A stretch of 64,000 nt of DNA from Flammeovirga aprica JL-4 (GCF_012844305.1 NZ_JABANE010000037.1:1-64000); one strand, 5' to 3'. Shown: positions 29,334 to 38,225, counted from the first letter of the stretch. Notes: generated from the letters alone by a model not told the origin. A program made the numbers and translations.

Positions 29334-30680
29334 ATGAATTTAACCGATTTAAAAATATTGATACTTTCACTGTTCCTGAGTATTCCATTTTTGGTAAAAG
29401 CACAGGACGTGACTACAGTTACTGCTACTGATGATGAAATTAGTCAAAACTTAGATTTAGAAGTAGTGGCAGCTGTCTTTGGAGAATCTAAAGATTTAGA
29501 AGATTTCGAAAAGAAATTAAATGATCCTGAAAAACAGATTTCTAATCTTGACCTGAATGAAGACGGTGAAGTGGACTACTTGAGAGTAGTGGACACTTCT
29601 AAGAAGAATACTCATGTTGTGACCATTCAAGCTGTGATTGGTAAAGATCAATACCAAGATGTAGCGGTGATTGATGTGGTAAAAGATGAGAAAGGAGAAA
29701 CTCAGGTACAGGTAGTAGGAGATGTGTATATGTATGGTTCAAACTATATTGTAGAACCAGTTTACGTTCATCAGCCTGTCATCTATGTATGGTTTTGGGG
29801 ACCTTATTACCACCCTTGGAGATCACCTTTCTATTGGGGATATTACCCTCCATACTATAGACCATGGAGGCCTTATCCGGTGCCTTATTACAGAAACAAT
29901 GTGAGGGTGAATATCAATATTCATCATAAGCATAAATACCGTCACACCACAGTAAGAAGGAGTAAGTATGCGGTAAAAATGCAGAAGCAGGCAAGAAGAA
30001 GAGATTACGCAAAACAGTATCCTAACAAGTCTTTTGAGAAAAGACATAAGGACCTTTCGAATGCGAGTCAATTGAAACAAAAGCCAGCAACTTCTGATGT
30101 GAAATCAAAACCTCAGAATAAACCGGCTACAAAACCATCGACAAAGCCTGAACAAGGTGTTTCAAAAGATAAAAGACCTTCTAATTCTAAAGAAGCTTCT
30201 AAGCCTTCAAATGATAAATTTGTGAAACCAACTCAACCGAGTTTAAAGGATAAGCAGACGGGTCAGGTTTCCACTGGACAGAAGGTCAATAAGGATTGGA
30301 AAACAGCTTCTGACCGTTCGGGAAATAAGTCGAATGTGAAAAATAATAAGGTGTCTGTGCCTACTCAACGCCCTTCTAATAATAAGAGCAATACAAGGCA
30401 GAGTACACCATCGAATAAATCGAATTATAATAAACAAAATAAGACGAGAGAGAATAACTCTTACAATAAGTCTAATTTTAATAAATCGAATTCGAATACA
30501 AAACAGAACAAAACGAGGCCAGCGACTACTTCGCCAAGTAATAATATGAATAAGTCGTACAACAGACCTCAGACAAGGCCATCAACGGTAAAGCCAGCGA
30601 CTACAAGGCCTAGTAATTACAATAGATCAGCTAGCCCTTCACCATCAAGATCCGTTTCCCCAAGTAGATCAAGAAGGTAA
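29334..30680 (+). CDS. Exported protein with EF-hand-like loop, aromatic patch and basic disordered tail
   Basis: The 448-residue product has a signal peptide to about residue 23 (KAQ). A globular part up to about 150 contains LDLNEDGEVDYLRVVD, a D-x-N-x-D-G-x-V-D loop like a calcium-binding EF hand. Next comes a striking Trp/Tyr/Pro-rich patch (FWGPYYHPWRSPFYWGYYPP) near 155-190. From about 200 to the end it is basic and low-complexity, rich in Lys, Asn, Ser, Pro and Thr, ending in SRSRR. The basic tail could bind polyanions such as polysaccharide, eDNA or LPS. Function unknown. A terminator follows. Confidence 0.7.
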   Translation: MNLTDLKILILSLFLSIPFLVKAQDVTTVTATDDEISQNLDLEVVAAVFGESKDLEDFEKKLNDPEKQISNLDLNEDGEVDYLRVVDTSKKNTHVVTIQAVIGKDQYQDVAVIDVVKDEKGETQVQVVGDVYMYGSNYIVEPVYVHQPVIYVWFWGPYYHPWRSPFYWGYYPPYYRPWRPYPVPYYRNNVRVNINIHHKHKYRHTTVRRSKYAVKMQKQARRRDYAKQYPNKSFEKRHKDLSNASQLKQKPATSDVKSKPQNKPATKPSTKPEQGVSKDKRPSNSKEASKPSNDKFVKPTQPSLKDKQTGQVSTGQKVNKDWKTASDRSGNKSNVKNNKVSVPTQRPSNNKSNTRQSTPSNKSNYNKQNKTRENNSYNKSNFNKSNSNTKQNKTRPATTSPSNNMNKSYNRPQTRPSTVKPATTRPSNYNRSASPSPSRSVSPSRSRR

Positions 30681-30689
30681 GGCTGTAGA

Positions 30690-30720
30690 AGAGGTTCTTT
30701 ATGAGCCTCTTTTTTTATTT
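30690..30720 (+). terminator. Terminator of the basic-tail protein gene
   Basis: GAGGTTC pairs with GAGCCTC (one G-T pair) around a short loop and runs into TTTTTTTATTT. The first inverted-repeat element starts at the next base. Confidence 0.85.
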
Positions 30721-30881
30721 TAAGTACTAAGACAAAAATAAATAACACTAATTCATATTATTTTTTCTGATTACTGCCTTCCAAAAACTTTAAATAGAAC
30801 CACTATTTATTCGTTTTTTCGCGTTGTACTCACAAAAAATAATTACGAATTAATTATCATTTATTTTCGGCTTAGTACTTA
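30721..30881. mobile_element. MITE-like element, copy 1 (161 bp)
   Basis: The ends TAAGTACTAAG and CTTAGTACTTA are perfect inverted repeats and pairing extends to about 22 bp with two mismatches. It has no coding capacity. A copy at 49498-49658 has the same length and differs at a single base (T/G in the centre). It begins right at the end of a terminator T tract. No target duplication is evident. Confidence 0.85.
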
Positions 30882-30934
30882 TTGAAAATGATGGATAACA
30901 AAATGCATCCATAAATTTATCTTTGAAAATAGTA

Positions 30935-30962
30935 TTGAATTTCGGTTCGGTTTGTATATTTG
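30935..30962 (+). promoter_or_regulatory. Promoter of the Cys-motif protein gene
   Basis: TTG (30935-30937), a 17-base spacer and TATATTTG (30955-30962) match the Bacteroidota promoter exactly. It predicts a leader of about 20 nt before the ATG at 30990. Confidence 0.6.
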
Positions 30963-30989
30963 CACTGCTCTTTAAAATAGCACACCCTA

Positions 30990-31382
30990 ATGATGAACAA
31001 ACTGAACATATCAGTTACATTTTTTCTCGCAACACTCGTATTTATGCAGACGATTTATGGGCCATTGGTAATGATGGACTTCCAACTTCGTCAGGATTTT
31101 TATGCGAATGTTTTGTGCGTGAACAAAAACCGAACAGACCTTCCACAGGTTTGTGGGGGGCGCTGTCAGCTAAAATCCAAATTAGCGAATCAAGCTACTT
31201 CAGAGTCAAGCAGTAGCAATGAAAACAACCTCAAAGAAGTGGTGGCAGAACCACTTTCACTTTCTATCTTTTTGTTTTCATTAAAGGGTAATAAGAGAAT
31301 TATCAATCAGTTACCTGCTTTAATGGATGAGAATGTAGATGGAGACTATATTTCTACCATATTCCATCCTCCCATTGCATAA
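30990..31382 (+). CDS. Small membrane-anchored or exported protein with C-x11-C-x3-C motif
   Basis: The 130-residue product starts MMNKLNISVTFFLATLVFMQ, a signal peptide or anchor. Near 45-62 lies LCVNKNRTDLPQVCGGRCQL, spaced C-x11-C-x3-C. A Ser/Asn linker, a hydrophobic stretch (LSLSIFLFSL) and the C-terminal HPPIA follow. I recall similar CxNK...CxGKC small proteins next to TonB receptors and PepSY proteins in Bacteroidota, which is the arrangement here; a metal-related role is an inference. A perfect promoter lies just upstream. A second reading frame open over 30923-31216 is not favoured because it lacks a sensible start and composition. Confidence 0.6.
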   Translation: MMNKLNISVTFFLATLVFMQTIYGPLVMMDFQLRQDFYANVLCVNKNRTDLPQVCGGRCQLKSKLANQATSESSSSNENNLKEVVAEPLSLSIFLFSLKGNKRIINQLPALMDENVDGDYISTIFHPPIA

Positions 31383-31792
31383 TTGCCTTTCATTTAACGA
31401 CTTTTTTTAACATCAATTTTTTGATGATGGTATTGTAGTGTCTAAACTTTAAGCACTTAATTCAATACTTTTCAAGGGTGATTTTTTTAAGCAAAATCAA
31501 TTCTCCTTCAAGTCGTTAGAGCATCTTTGGAACATATATTTTAGAAGTAAAAATTCTCCATTTTAGGTTGTGAGGAAATTAATTTCAGAGAAAATAGTGG
31601 TTCTATGGTTGATGAAATTAATAAACTCACGTTCTGAAAGGGTGGATTTTTACTAAAAGAGATGTTTCAAACATGCTCTTACACCCTATTAATTTAAAAA
31701 GATTTCATAACAACCTTATTCTGGGCTTTTAATCGTAATTTTTATTAGCGTTTAAAAGTGTTAGTGGTTCGTTATGTCCAAATAAAAACGTA
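31383..31792. other. Long upstream region of the TonB receptor
   Basis: This 410-base AT-rich gap has a small CATCA/TGATG hairpin near 31412-31427 and no ORF above about 20 codons. No exact TAnnTTTG promoter and no Fur box-like palindrome were recognised, so how the receptor is regulated cannot be read from sequence. Confidence 0.45.
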
Positions 31793-34084
31793 ATGAAAAA
31801 GCAATTACTAGGTGCTCTACTTTTGATTTTGAGCATCACTTCTCTTCATGCCCAAAATTTAGAGATTTCGGGTACTATTACTGATCAATTATCCAAAGAA
31901 CCTTTAGTAGGGGCAATCATTGTTAACCTGAAAACCAATGATTATACGGTATCAGATGCTAGTGGAAATTACTCCTTCGAAGCAGAATCCTCAGATGTGA
32001 TTGAGTTTAGAATGTTGGGGTATTCAACGTTTTCAAGTGTAGCAAAAAATCTGAAGTCACAAGTCTCTTTAGCACAAGATGATTATGTACTGAATCAGGT
32101 GGTTGTTTCAGCAAGTAGAGATGCTCAGCAAAGAGAAGAGGCACCGATGGCCATTACATCTATCGGTACTACAATGTTGGAGGAGACAAAGGCACAGTCA
32201 TTGGAACAGGTAATCAATAAAGTACCGGGTGTTTTGATGGCAGACTTAGGAAGTGAACAACATATGATGGCCATCCGTCAACCTATCTCCACAAAGAGCT
32301 TGTTTTTATACTTAGAAGATGGATTGCCTATTCGTCCCACTGGTATTTTTAACCATAATGCTTTGAATGAGATGAACATGACTATGGCTCAAAACATTGA
32401 AGTGGTCAGAGGTCCTGCTTCTGCACTTTATGGTTCTGAAGCTATTGGTGGAGCAATCAATATGATTACAAAAACACCTTCTTTGGTTCCAACAGTAAAA
32501 GTACAGTTAAGAGGTGATTCTTATGGTTACAAAAGAGTCGATGCAGTGGTGGAAGGTACTACTGACAATGGCAAATTTGGAGTAAGTGTTGGTGGTTATT
32601 CTGCCATTAGAGAAAATGGTTATTTAGATCACAGTGATTTTAATAAATCAATTGTAACTGCTGTATTGTCATATAAAGTAAATGAGAGCTTGAAATTGAC
32701 TTCAAGTACTACTTACATGAAGTATCAGTCAGATATGGGGTCTTCATTAGATAGCACATCTTTCTATGATAGAGATTTTACATCATTGCATAATTTCACT
32801 AAGAGAGAAATAGAATTATGGAGATCTACTTTTACAGTGGATAAAAAATGGAATGAGAACAGCAAAACTGTAGCTAAAGCATTTTTTCGTACCAACACTT
32901 TAGGACAAATTCCTAGTTATAGAATCAAAAATGATTGGACCAATCCAAGTGTTGCCAAAGGTGAGGTAAACGAAAGTTCATTTGAAAGCTATGGTGCGGT
33001 CATTCAGCATAATCAGAAAATCCCTTCTTTGAGAACGACATTAAGAGTAGGGGCAAGTGTGGACTATAGCCCAACGGCTTTCTGGGCCAATTATATTGAT
33101 GTTGAAAGAGATGAAAATGGAAGATATGTAGGTTACACTTCCACTGATTCAGTATTGACGGATTATCAAACTAACTTACTGAATACGGGACTTTATGTTC
33201 AAGTTGAGGTAAATCCAATTGATCGATTATTTATAACGGCAGGTGTTCGATCGGATCATTTTAAATATGATTATAAAAACAATTTAGGAGAAGAGGCATT
33301 CTCAGGAGCTCCAAATTCTATCAATTATTTCAACGCAATTACACCAAGAGTAGGGGCAACTTACACTATGGAAAATGGATTAGGTTTTTATGCCAATTAC
33401 AGTGTAGGTTTTATGCCTCCTCAGGTTTCAGAGCTATACAGAGGAGTAAAGGTTCCGACACTTGAACCCTCTTATTATAATAATTCAGAAGTAGGTACTT
33501 GGTATTCTTTACCTAAAGGAATTGGCTATGTAGAAGTGGCTTATTACAATATGAAGGGGGAGAATGAGATTGTTTCTGTGTTGCAGGATGATGGATCTTA
33601 CAATAATGAAAATGCAGGTTCTACTATCCATGAAGGGATAGAAGTAGCTCTACATTTCAAACCAATTTCAGAGATTTTTGTAAGAGTAGGGGGGACTTAT
33701 GCTAATCATACTTTTGATCAGTTTAGTACAGGTAAGGAAGATTTCTCAGGAAATACGATGGCCAATGCTCCAAACTGGATCTCGAATATGGAATTGACTT
33801 ATAAGCCTAAGTTTTTGAAAGGTTTTAGAACATCATTAGAATTCCAGAAGGTAAGTGATTACTACATGGACAATCAGAATACCAAGAAATATGAAGGATA
33901 TCAAGTTATGAATCTTCGTTTTGGTTATCAATTTAAAGGATTTGATACATGGTTAAATATCATGAACCTTACAGATGAGTTGTACGCAACAAGAGTGTCA
34001 AGGTCAGCTTGGGGTGAAAGCTATAATTTAGGAGCTCCACGCACTTTCCAATTGGGTATCGGATATACAATTAGCAAAAAATAA
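31793..34084 (+). CDS. TonB-dependent outer-membrane receptor, metal or siderophore type
   Basis: The 763-residue receptor has a signal peptide ending at HAQ, a carboxypeptidase-regulatory-like domain near 25-105 (ISGTITDQLSKEPLVGAIIV), then a plug with VINKVPGVLMADLGSE and the classic VVRGPASALYGSEAIGGAIN. The barrel ends with RTFQLGIGYTISKK. The size and the PepSY gene that starts at the very next base after its stop point to uptake of an iron or copper complex. The Cys-motif gene lies upstream. Ligand unknown. Confidence 0.9.
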   Translation: MKKQLLGALLLILSITSLHAQNLEISGTITDQLSKEPLVGAIIVNLKTNDYTVSDASGNYSFEAESSDVIEFRMLGYSTFSSVAKNLKSQVSLAQDDYVLNQVVVSASRDAQQREEAPMAITSIGTTMLEETKAQSLEQVINKVPGVLMADLGSEQHMMAIRQPISTKSLFLYLEDGLPIRPTGIFNHNALNEMNMTMAQNIEVVRGPASALYGSEAIGGAINMITKTPSLVPTVKVQLRGDSYGYKRVDAVVEGTTDNGKFGVSVGGYSAIRENGYLDHSDFNKSIVTAVLSYKVNESLKLTSSTTYMKYQSDMGSSLDSTSFYDRDFTSLHNFTKREIELWRSTFTVDKKWNENSKTVAKAFFRTNTLGQIPSYRIKNDWTNPSVAKGEVNESSFESYGAVIQHNQKIPSLRTTLRVGASVDYSPTAFWANYIDVERDENGRYVGYTSTDSVLTDYQTNLLNTGLYVQVEVNPIDRLFITAGVRSDHFKYDYKNNLGEEAFSGAPNSINYFNAITPRVGATYTMENGLGFYANYSVGFMPPQVSELYRGVKVPTLEPSYYNNSEVGTWYSLPKGIGYVEVAYYNMKGENEIVSVLQDDGSYNNENAGSTIHEGIEVALHFKPISEIFVRVGGTYANHTFDQFSTGKEDFSGNTMANAPNWISNMELTYKPKFLKGFRTSLEFQKVSDYYMDNQNTKKYEGYQVMNLRFGYQFKGFDTWLNIMNLTDELYATRVSRSAWGESYNLGAPRTFQLGIGYTISKK

Positions 34085-35512
34085 ATGAACTTATATAAAA
34101 TTCACAGACAACTTAGTTTAGTTGCTTTAATACCAGTATTAGCATGGACATTGAGTGGTGTAATGCACCCTTTGATGTCCAACTTAAAACCTAATGTCAA
34201 TCAAAGGCTGGTCGTAAATAAAGACGTGAAGGCAAGGGATCATTTCCAGTTGTCTGTTGATTCCATAATGAAAATGAACCACTGGGAGGATATTATGTCT
34301 TTCCGGTTGGTTTCCATTGATTCTTCTGTTTATTACCAATTCAAAAGGGAAGAAGGCAATACCTATATTAATGCCACATCAGGGGAGAAATTGATGAATG
34401 GAGATATTCATTATGCAACTTATTTGGCAGGGTTGTATTCAGGAGAAGAGAAACAGAAAATTGATGAAATCAGTATTCAAAAAGAATTTTCCAATGAGTA
34501 TGTGAAAATTGCAAGAATACTTCCTGTACATAAAGTGCAGTACAAAAGAATGGACGGCTTAAGGGTATTCATAGATGTGAATACAGATAGAATGACCTAT
34601 GCAACCAATTCCATCAGAAGCACATTTCAACGTGTTTTTCTGTGGGCACACAGTTGGACTTTCCTTGATTTCAACAATACTTTCCGTTTGCTGGTATTAG
34701 GTTTCTTTATTTCGATCTCATTTTTTGCTGGAATAACAGGGATTTTAGTTAATACGAAATTCAGAAAAACTTATCAATGTCAACAAAAATCAAGAATACC
34801 TTGGCAAAGAAGATGGCATAGAACATTGGGAATTGGCCTATCTTTCACACTACTTCTTTTTGCTTTGAGTGCCTTTATGCACATGTTGCCGAAGTACACT
34901 GCTTTGGATAAAACGAGTTATGTATCTTCCACTTCATTTTCTCAAGAAGCAATGATTTTTGACTTAGATACTATAAAAGGAGATTGGATCAATTATCAAC
35001 CATTGAAGATTGATGGAATCAACTATTATCAATTTCATTTTAAAGCCGGAAGAGGTATTACAAAACGATATTTTCATAGTATTTCTGGAGAAGAACTCAT
35101 AAAAGGAGATAGTATTTATGCCGTTCAATTAGCCAAGCAATACAGTGGTCTAACGAAGGTGAAAAATAGCACAGAAGTAAAGAAGTTTGCCAATGAATAC
35201 GGTTTTATCAATAAACTATTGCCGGTTCAGAAAATACAGTTTGAAGGGGAAGGAAACCCAAGATGGTATATTGATACAGCGACCACTTTTGTTGGGGCAA
35301 TTATTGAAGATAAATCGGCTTTCTCAGGTTTTATATTCGCCTATTTTCATAAATACCATATGTTTGATTTCTTAGGAAAACAGGCAAGAGACACCATTAT
35401 GTCTCTATTTGCTTTAGGAAACTTTTTAGTGAGTTTGTTAGGTCTTTTGATGTATATCAATCAAAAGAAGGCAGTGAAGAAGAGAAGGAGATCGAAGGAA
35501 TTAGTGTATTAA
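34085..35512 (+). CDS. PepSY-associated inner-membrane protein with internal duplication
   Basis: A 475-residue PepSY_TM protein, partner of the preceding receptor (zero-base spacing between stop and start). Membrane segments lie near 12-30, 205-225, 252-270 and 442-462. Two periplasmic repeats are related: SGEKLMNGD...ARILPVHKVQ in the first and SGEELIKGD...NKLLPVQKIQ in the second. Both are preceded by a YYQF pattern. Such proteins are thought to act in reduction or release of metal complexes, but biochemical proof is thin. The His-rich helix ends (HRQL, MHPL, HRTLG, FMHML) could bind haem. Confidence 0.85.
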   Translation: MNLYKIHRQLSLVALIPVLAWTLSGVMHPLMSNLKPNVNQRLVVNKDVKARDHFQLSVDSIMKMNHWEDIMSFRLVSIDSSVYYQFKREEGNTYINATSGEKLMNGDIHYATYLAGLYSGEEKQKIDEISIQKEFSNEYVKIARILPVHKVQYKRMDGLRVFIDVNTDRMTYATNSIRSTFQRVFLWAHSWTFLDFNNTFRLLVLGFFISISFFAGITGILVNTKFRKTYQCQQKSRIPWQRRWHRTLGIGLSFTLLLFALSAFMHMLPKYTALDKTSYVSSTSFSQEAMIFDLDTIKGDWINYQPLKIDGINYYQFHFKAGRGITKRYFHSISGEELIKGDSIYAVQLAKQYSGLTKVKNSTEVKKFANEYGFINKLLPVQKIQFEGEGNPRWYIDTATTFVGAIIEDKSAFSGFIFAYFHKYHMFDFLGKQARDTIMSLFALGNFLVSLLGLLMYINQKKAVKKRRRSKELVY

Positions 35513-35548
35513 AAAAAAAGCCACATTAAACAATCGTTTAGTATGGCT
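35511..35548 (-). terminator. Terminator read from the barrel-protein side
   Basis: AGCCA...TAAAC pairs with GTTTA...TGGCT, and the plus-strand A run (35511-35519) becomes a nine-T tract on the minus strand. It would terminate the minus-strand gene ending at 35735, from which it is separated by the inverted-repeat element at 35554-35710. Confidence 0.7.
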
Positions 35549-35553
35549 AATAA

Positions 35554-35710
35554 GTACTAGGGCAGATGGAAACGGGCAATTTTAGGTTAAGATTTTTTAT
35601 TCTAATCGAGGCAGATTTGCAGAGCATAGCCTTAGTTACGCGATAAAAATCTAACGAAGAATAGGATAAAAAAGATAAGTTAAAATGCCCGTTTGCTTTT
35701 GTCCTAGTAC
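35554..35710. mobile_element. Second type of inverted-repeat element (157 bp)
   Basis: The ends GTACTAGGGCAGATGGAAAC and, on the other strand, GTACTAGGACAAAAGCAAAC are imperfect inverted repeats of about 35 bp, both reaching ACGGGCA. The inner part can also fold (GATTTTTTAT near 35591 against ATAAAAATC near 35643). No ORF. The tip GTACTAGGACAAAA resembles that of the 161-bp elements (GTACTAAGACAAAA). Confidence 0.75.
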
Positions 35711-35734
35711 ATGTATTAACTATATGTGGATTCC

Positions 35735-36316
35735 TTACCAGATAAAATACCCAACACTAACCATAAATTGCTGAGATTTTAAAGACGTATCAGCATTTGA
35801 AACTAGGTTTGCACTTTGTTGGTATTTTGCATCAATTGTAAACTTTTTGATATCTACACCTACACCAACTTGCCATCCTAAACCAAATTTTTCAGGATCA
35901 AGTTCAGGGCTTAAATCGCTAAAATTATCAATCACTACTTGTTGAGCGACAACACCACCAAATGCTCTAGCATTGATTCCGCCAATTCCCAATTTACCAC
36001 CAAGCAAAAGAGGAACTTCAACACGGTTGAGTACAAGATCTTGTGATTGTTCACCCATCTCAAAAGTACCACCTGTGTTGGTGTAATTCAGTTCAGTTTG
36101 AAGATAAAGAGGCACTACAGGAATATTAGCTCTTAGCATTACACCACCTTCCCACGACTGTCTTGTATCATCAGACATACCAGTGAAGTTGTGTGAAAAA
36201 CCAGACATACCCGCAGTTGCTTTCACACCGAAGTTGAATGTTTTGTCTTGTGCAAAAACAGTAGCGGACGTCATTACTAATAAATTGAAAATGATAAATA
36301 AAATTGATTTTTTCAT
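35735..36316 (-). CDS. Small outer-membrane beta-barrel protein, PorT/OmpW-like
   Basis: The 193-residue product has a signal peptide ending at FAQ (about residue 22), then alternating strands of an eight-stranded barrel: NFGVKATAGMSGF, PLYLQTELNYTNTGG, VEVPLLLGGKLG, LGWQVGVGVDIKKFTIDAKY, and the terminal QQFMVSVGYFIW ending in an aromatic residue. These are typical of the PorT-family barrel domain common in Bacteroidota. Function unknown. It lies downstream of the LytTR regulator on the same strand with a 90-base gap, and could be a target or operon partner. Confidence 0.75.
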   Translation of the reverse strand: MKKSILFIIFNLLVMTSATVFAQDKTFNFGVKATAGMSGFSHNFTGMSDDTRQSWEGGVMLRANIPVVPLYLQTELNYTNTGGTFEMGEQSQDLVLNRVEVPLLLGGKLGIGGINARAFGGVVAQQVVIDNFSDLSPELDPEKFGLGWQVGVGVDIKKFTIDAKYQQSANLVSNADTSLKSQQFMVSVGYFIW

Positions 36317-36405
36317 GATTATATGAAAGTATGATAATAAATTAATATGAATTAAAATTATGATTTAATCTTCACAAGGAAGTAAAATGAAATACTATTT
36401 AAAGT

Positions 36406-37161
36406 TTATTGATCCAGCCAATCTTTGAAGTCCTTGACACGATCTCTACTTACGATCAAGTCTTCTAAAGGGGAAGGAGAAGTTTCAATCTGAAGCCTTG
36501 AGTTAAACCAAGTATTGATTTTACTAATGGCCTCCACATTGATGATGTATTTTCTATTGACTCTGAAAAACTGAGCCGTATCTAATTGAGTTTCCAGCAA
36601 AGAGATACTCTTATCTATTGGATATTTTTTCTCATCAAATAAATGCAGAAAAGTCAACCCTTCATCAAAGCGAATAAATGCAATTTCGTTGGCTTGAATT
36701 GTTTTGAATTGTTCGCCGATAGAAACTAGAAAACGCTTTTTGATTTTCTTCTTATTACTTTCCTTTATGTCTTCCATGGAAGAAGCATTGGCAGTAACGA
36801 AGAGATTACCGTACAATTCAAACTTATCCAACACTCTTTTTATATCATCAAAATCATAGGGCTTAACGATATAATCGATGCTATTAAGTTTGAAAGAGTC
36901 CAAAGCATATTCACTAAAAGCAGTGGTGAAAATGAGTGGAGATTTCACCTTTACATTTTTGTAAATATCAAAGCAGTTTCCATCGCTCAAGGCTATATCC
37001 TGAAAAATTAAATCAGGTTGTTCGTTGGAGCCAAACCACTCAATACTGTCTTCAACTGAAGATAAAATAGCGATGATCTCATAGGCAGGGTTATACTGCT
37101 GAACGAGTTTTGCCAAATAATTAGCAGTAGGAAGTTCGTCCTCAATGATTAAAATTCTCAT
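36406..37161 (-). CDS. LytTR-family response regulator
   Basis: The 251-residue regulator has a receiver domain (about 1-120) with acidic pocket IIEDE at 6-9 and phospho-acceptor D55 in LIFQDIALSD; the conserved Lys is in DYIVKPYDFDD. A LytTR DNA-binding domain covers about 145-248 (FLVSIGEQFKTIQANEIAFI, FFRVNRKYIINVEAI). Its first codons overlap the last 20 bases of the kinase gene, so the two are translated together. A small barrel gene follows on the same strand. Targets cannot be told. Confidence 0.93.
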   Translation of the reverse strand: MRILIIEDELPTANYLAKLVQQYNPAYEIIAILSSVEDSIEWFGSNEQPDLIFQDIALSDGNCFDIYKNVKVKSPLIFTTAFSEYALDSFKLNSIDYIVKPYDFDDIKRVLDKFELYGNLFVTANASSMEDIKESNKKKIKKRFLVSIGEQFKTIQANEIAFIRFDEGLTFLHLFDEKKYPIDKSISLLETQLDTAQFFRVNRKYIINVEAISKINTWFNSRLQIETSPSPLEDLIVSRDRVKDFKDWLDQ

Positions 37162-38203
37162 GATCGATGGTAGATAAAGCTGGTAAACTTACTTTGAAAG
37201 TGTCTTGATTTTTCTCAATAATAATATTTTTTCCAGCAATAAGCTGATATCTCTTATTAATATTTGAAAGACCCATTCCAGTTGAGATTTCTTCCACTTC
37301 TTTTTTATTATAAGTGTTAGTGACAAGAATGGTTTTATCATTTAATGAGATATTGATTTGAAGCGGTTTTTTTAATGAAAGCTTATTATGCTTCACGGCG
37401 TTTTCAACTAAAATCTGAATACTTGCCGGAGGTATCATCACTTCATCAATATCATTTTGATCAATATCAATCTGAAGTTGAATACCCTCTCCAAAACGTG
37501 TTTTCAACAAAAAGAAATAGTCTTCTACCACTTTTAATTCTTCTGCTAATGACACCAAAACCCTTTGATTTTGCTCTATGATATAACGCAAAGTTTTAGA
37601 GAGTTTAATGATAAACTCAGAAGCAAGGTTTTGATCTGTATGCACAATACTGGAAAGTACACTAAGACTGTTGAATAAGAAGTGTGGTTCTATCTGTGCC
37701 TTGAGTGACATGTATTGAGACTTGAACATTTCCTTTTCCAACTTCTCAACATCTATCTCTTTTTCTTTCAGTGTGTTAATCTTCTGAATATACCCAAAAA
37801 CCGTAAAAATCAATAAGTAGATGATACAAAGTGCAACGGACAATTCGGGGTTATAAAAAGGAATTTCTTCCCACAAATGACCATTATTGAAAAATAGCGT
37901 ATCTCCCCACATATACAGCATTGTAGAAGATAACCCTGTATAAATACCAATCAGAATATTGATACCAATGACTGAAGGTGCATTTAAATGTCTTATCTTC
38001 TTTTGAATATATTCTGAAGCATACCATATAAACAGCCAATAACTCACGAAGGTGACTGAGAAAATTAAACCTCTAAATGTCAATGGAAATACCCCTCCGA
38101 AACTATAGTCAAATGCTTTAATAAACAATTGCAGTAGATAAATTACTGTGAATCTTAAGGCAAAACTGAATCTTGTGGATGAATTACTATTTATTTTTGA
38201 CAT
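37142..38203 (-). CDS. LytS-like sensor histidine kinase
   Basis: The 353-residue kinase has four hydrophobic segments in the first 140 residues, a short coiled coil (about 143-165) and the His_kinase domain with phospho-acceptor H174 in AQIEPHFLFNSLSVL. The ATP-binding N box is QILVENAVKHN and the G box MGLSNINKRY. No extracellular sensor domain is present, so the signal is probably sensed in the membrane. It overlaps the regulator gene by 20 bases. A consensus -7 element is upstream. Confidence 0.93.
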   Translation of the reverse strand: MSKINSNSSTRFSFALRFTVIYLLQLFIKAFDYSFGGVFPLTFRGLIFSVTFVSYWLFIWYASEYIQKKIRHLNAPSVIGINILIGIYTGLSSTMLYMWGDTLFFNNGHLWEEIPFYNPELSVALCIIYLLIFTVFGYIQKINTLKEKEIDVEKLEKEMFKSQYMSLKAQIEPHFLFNSLSVLSSIVHTDQNLASEFIIKLSKTLRYIIEQNQRVLVSLAEELKVVEDYFFLLKTRFGEGIQLQIDIDQNDIDEVMIPPASIQILVENAVKHNKLSLKKPLQINISLNDKTILVTNTYNKKEVEEISTGMGLSNINKRYQLIAGKNIIIEKNQDTFKVSLPALSTIDHENFNH

Positions 38204-38225
38204 AGGATTAATACTTTTTACACTA

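Noticed and set aside
30923..31216. Alternative 97-codon ORF overlapping the Cys-motif gene
   Set aside because: It begins before the consensus promoter -7 element and shows no sensible signal; the 30990 frame has a hydrophobic leader and a Cys motif.
36406..38203. Overlap of kinase and regulator as a sequencing frameshift
   Set aside because: A 20-base overlap with a complete domain on each side is common in LytS/LytTR operons.
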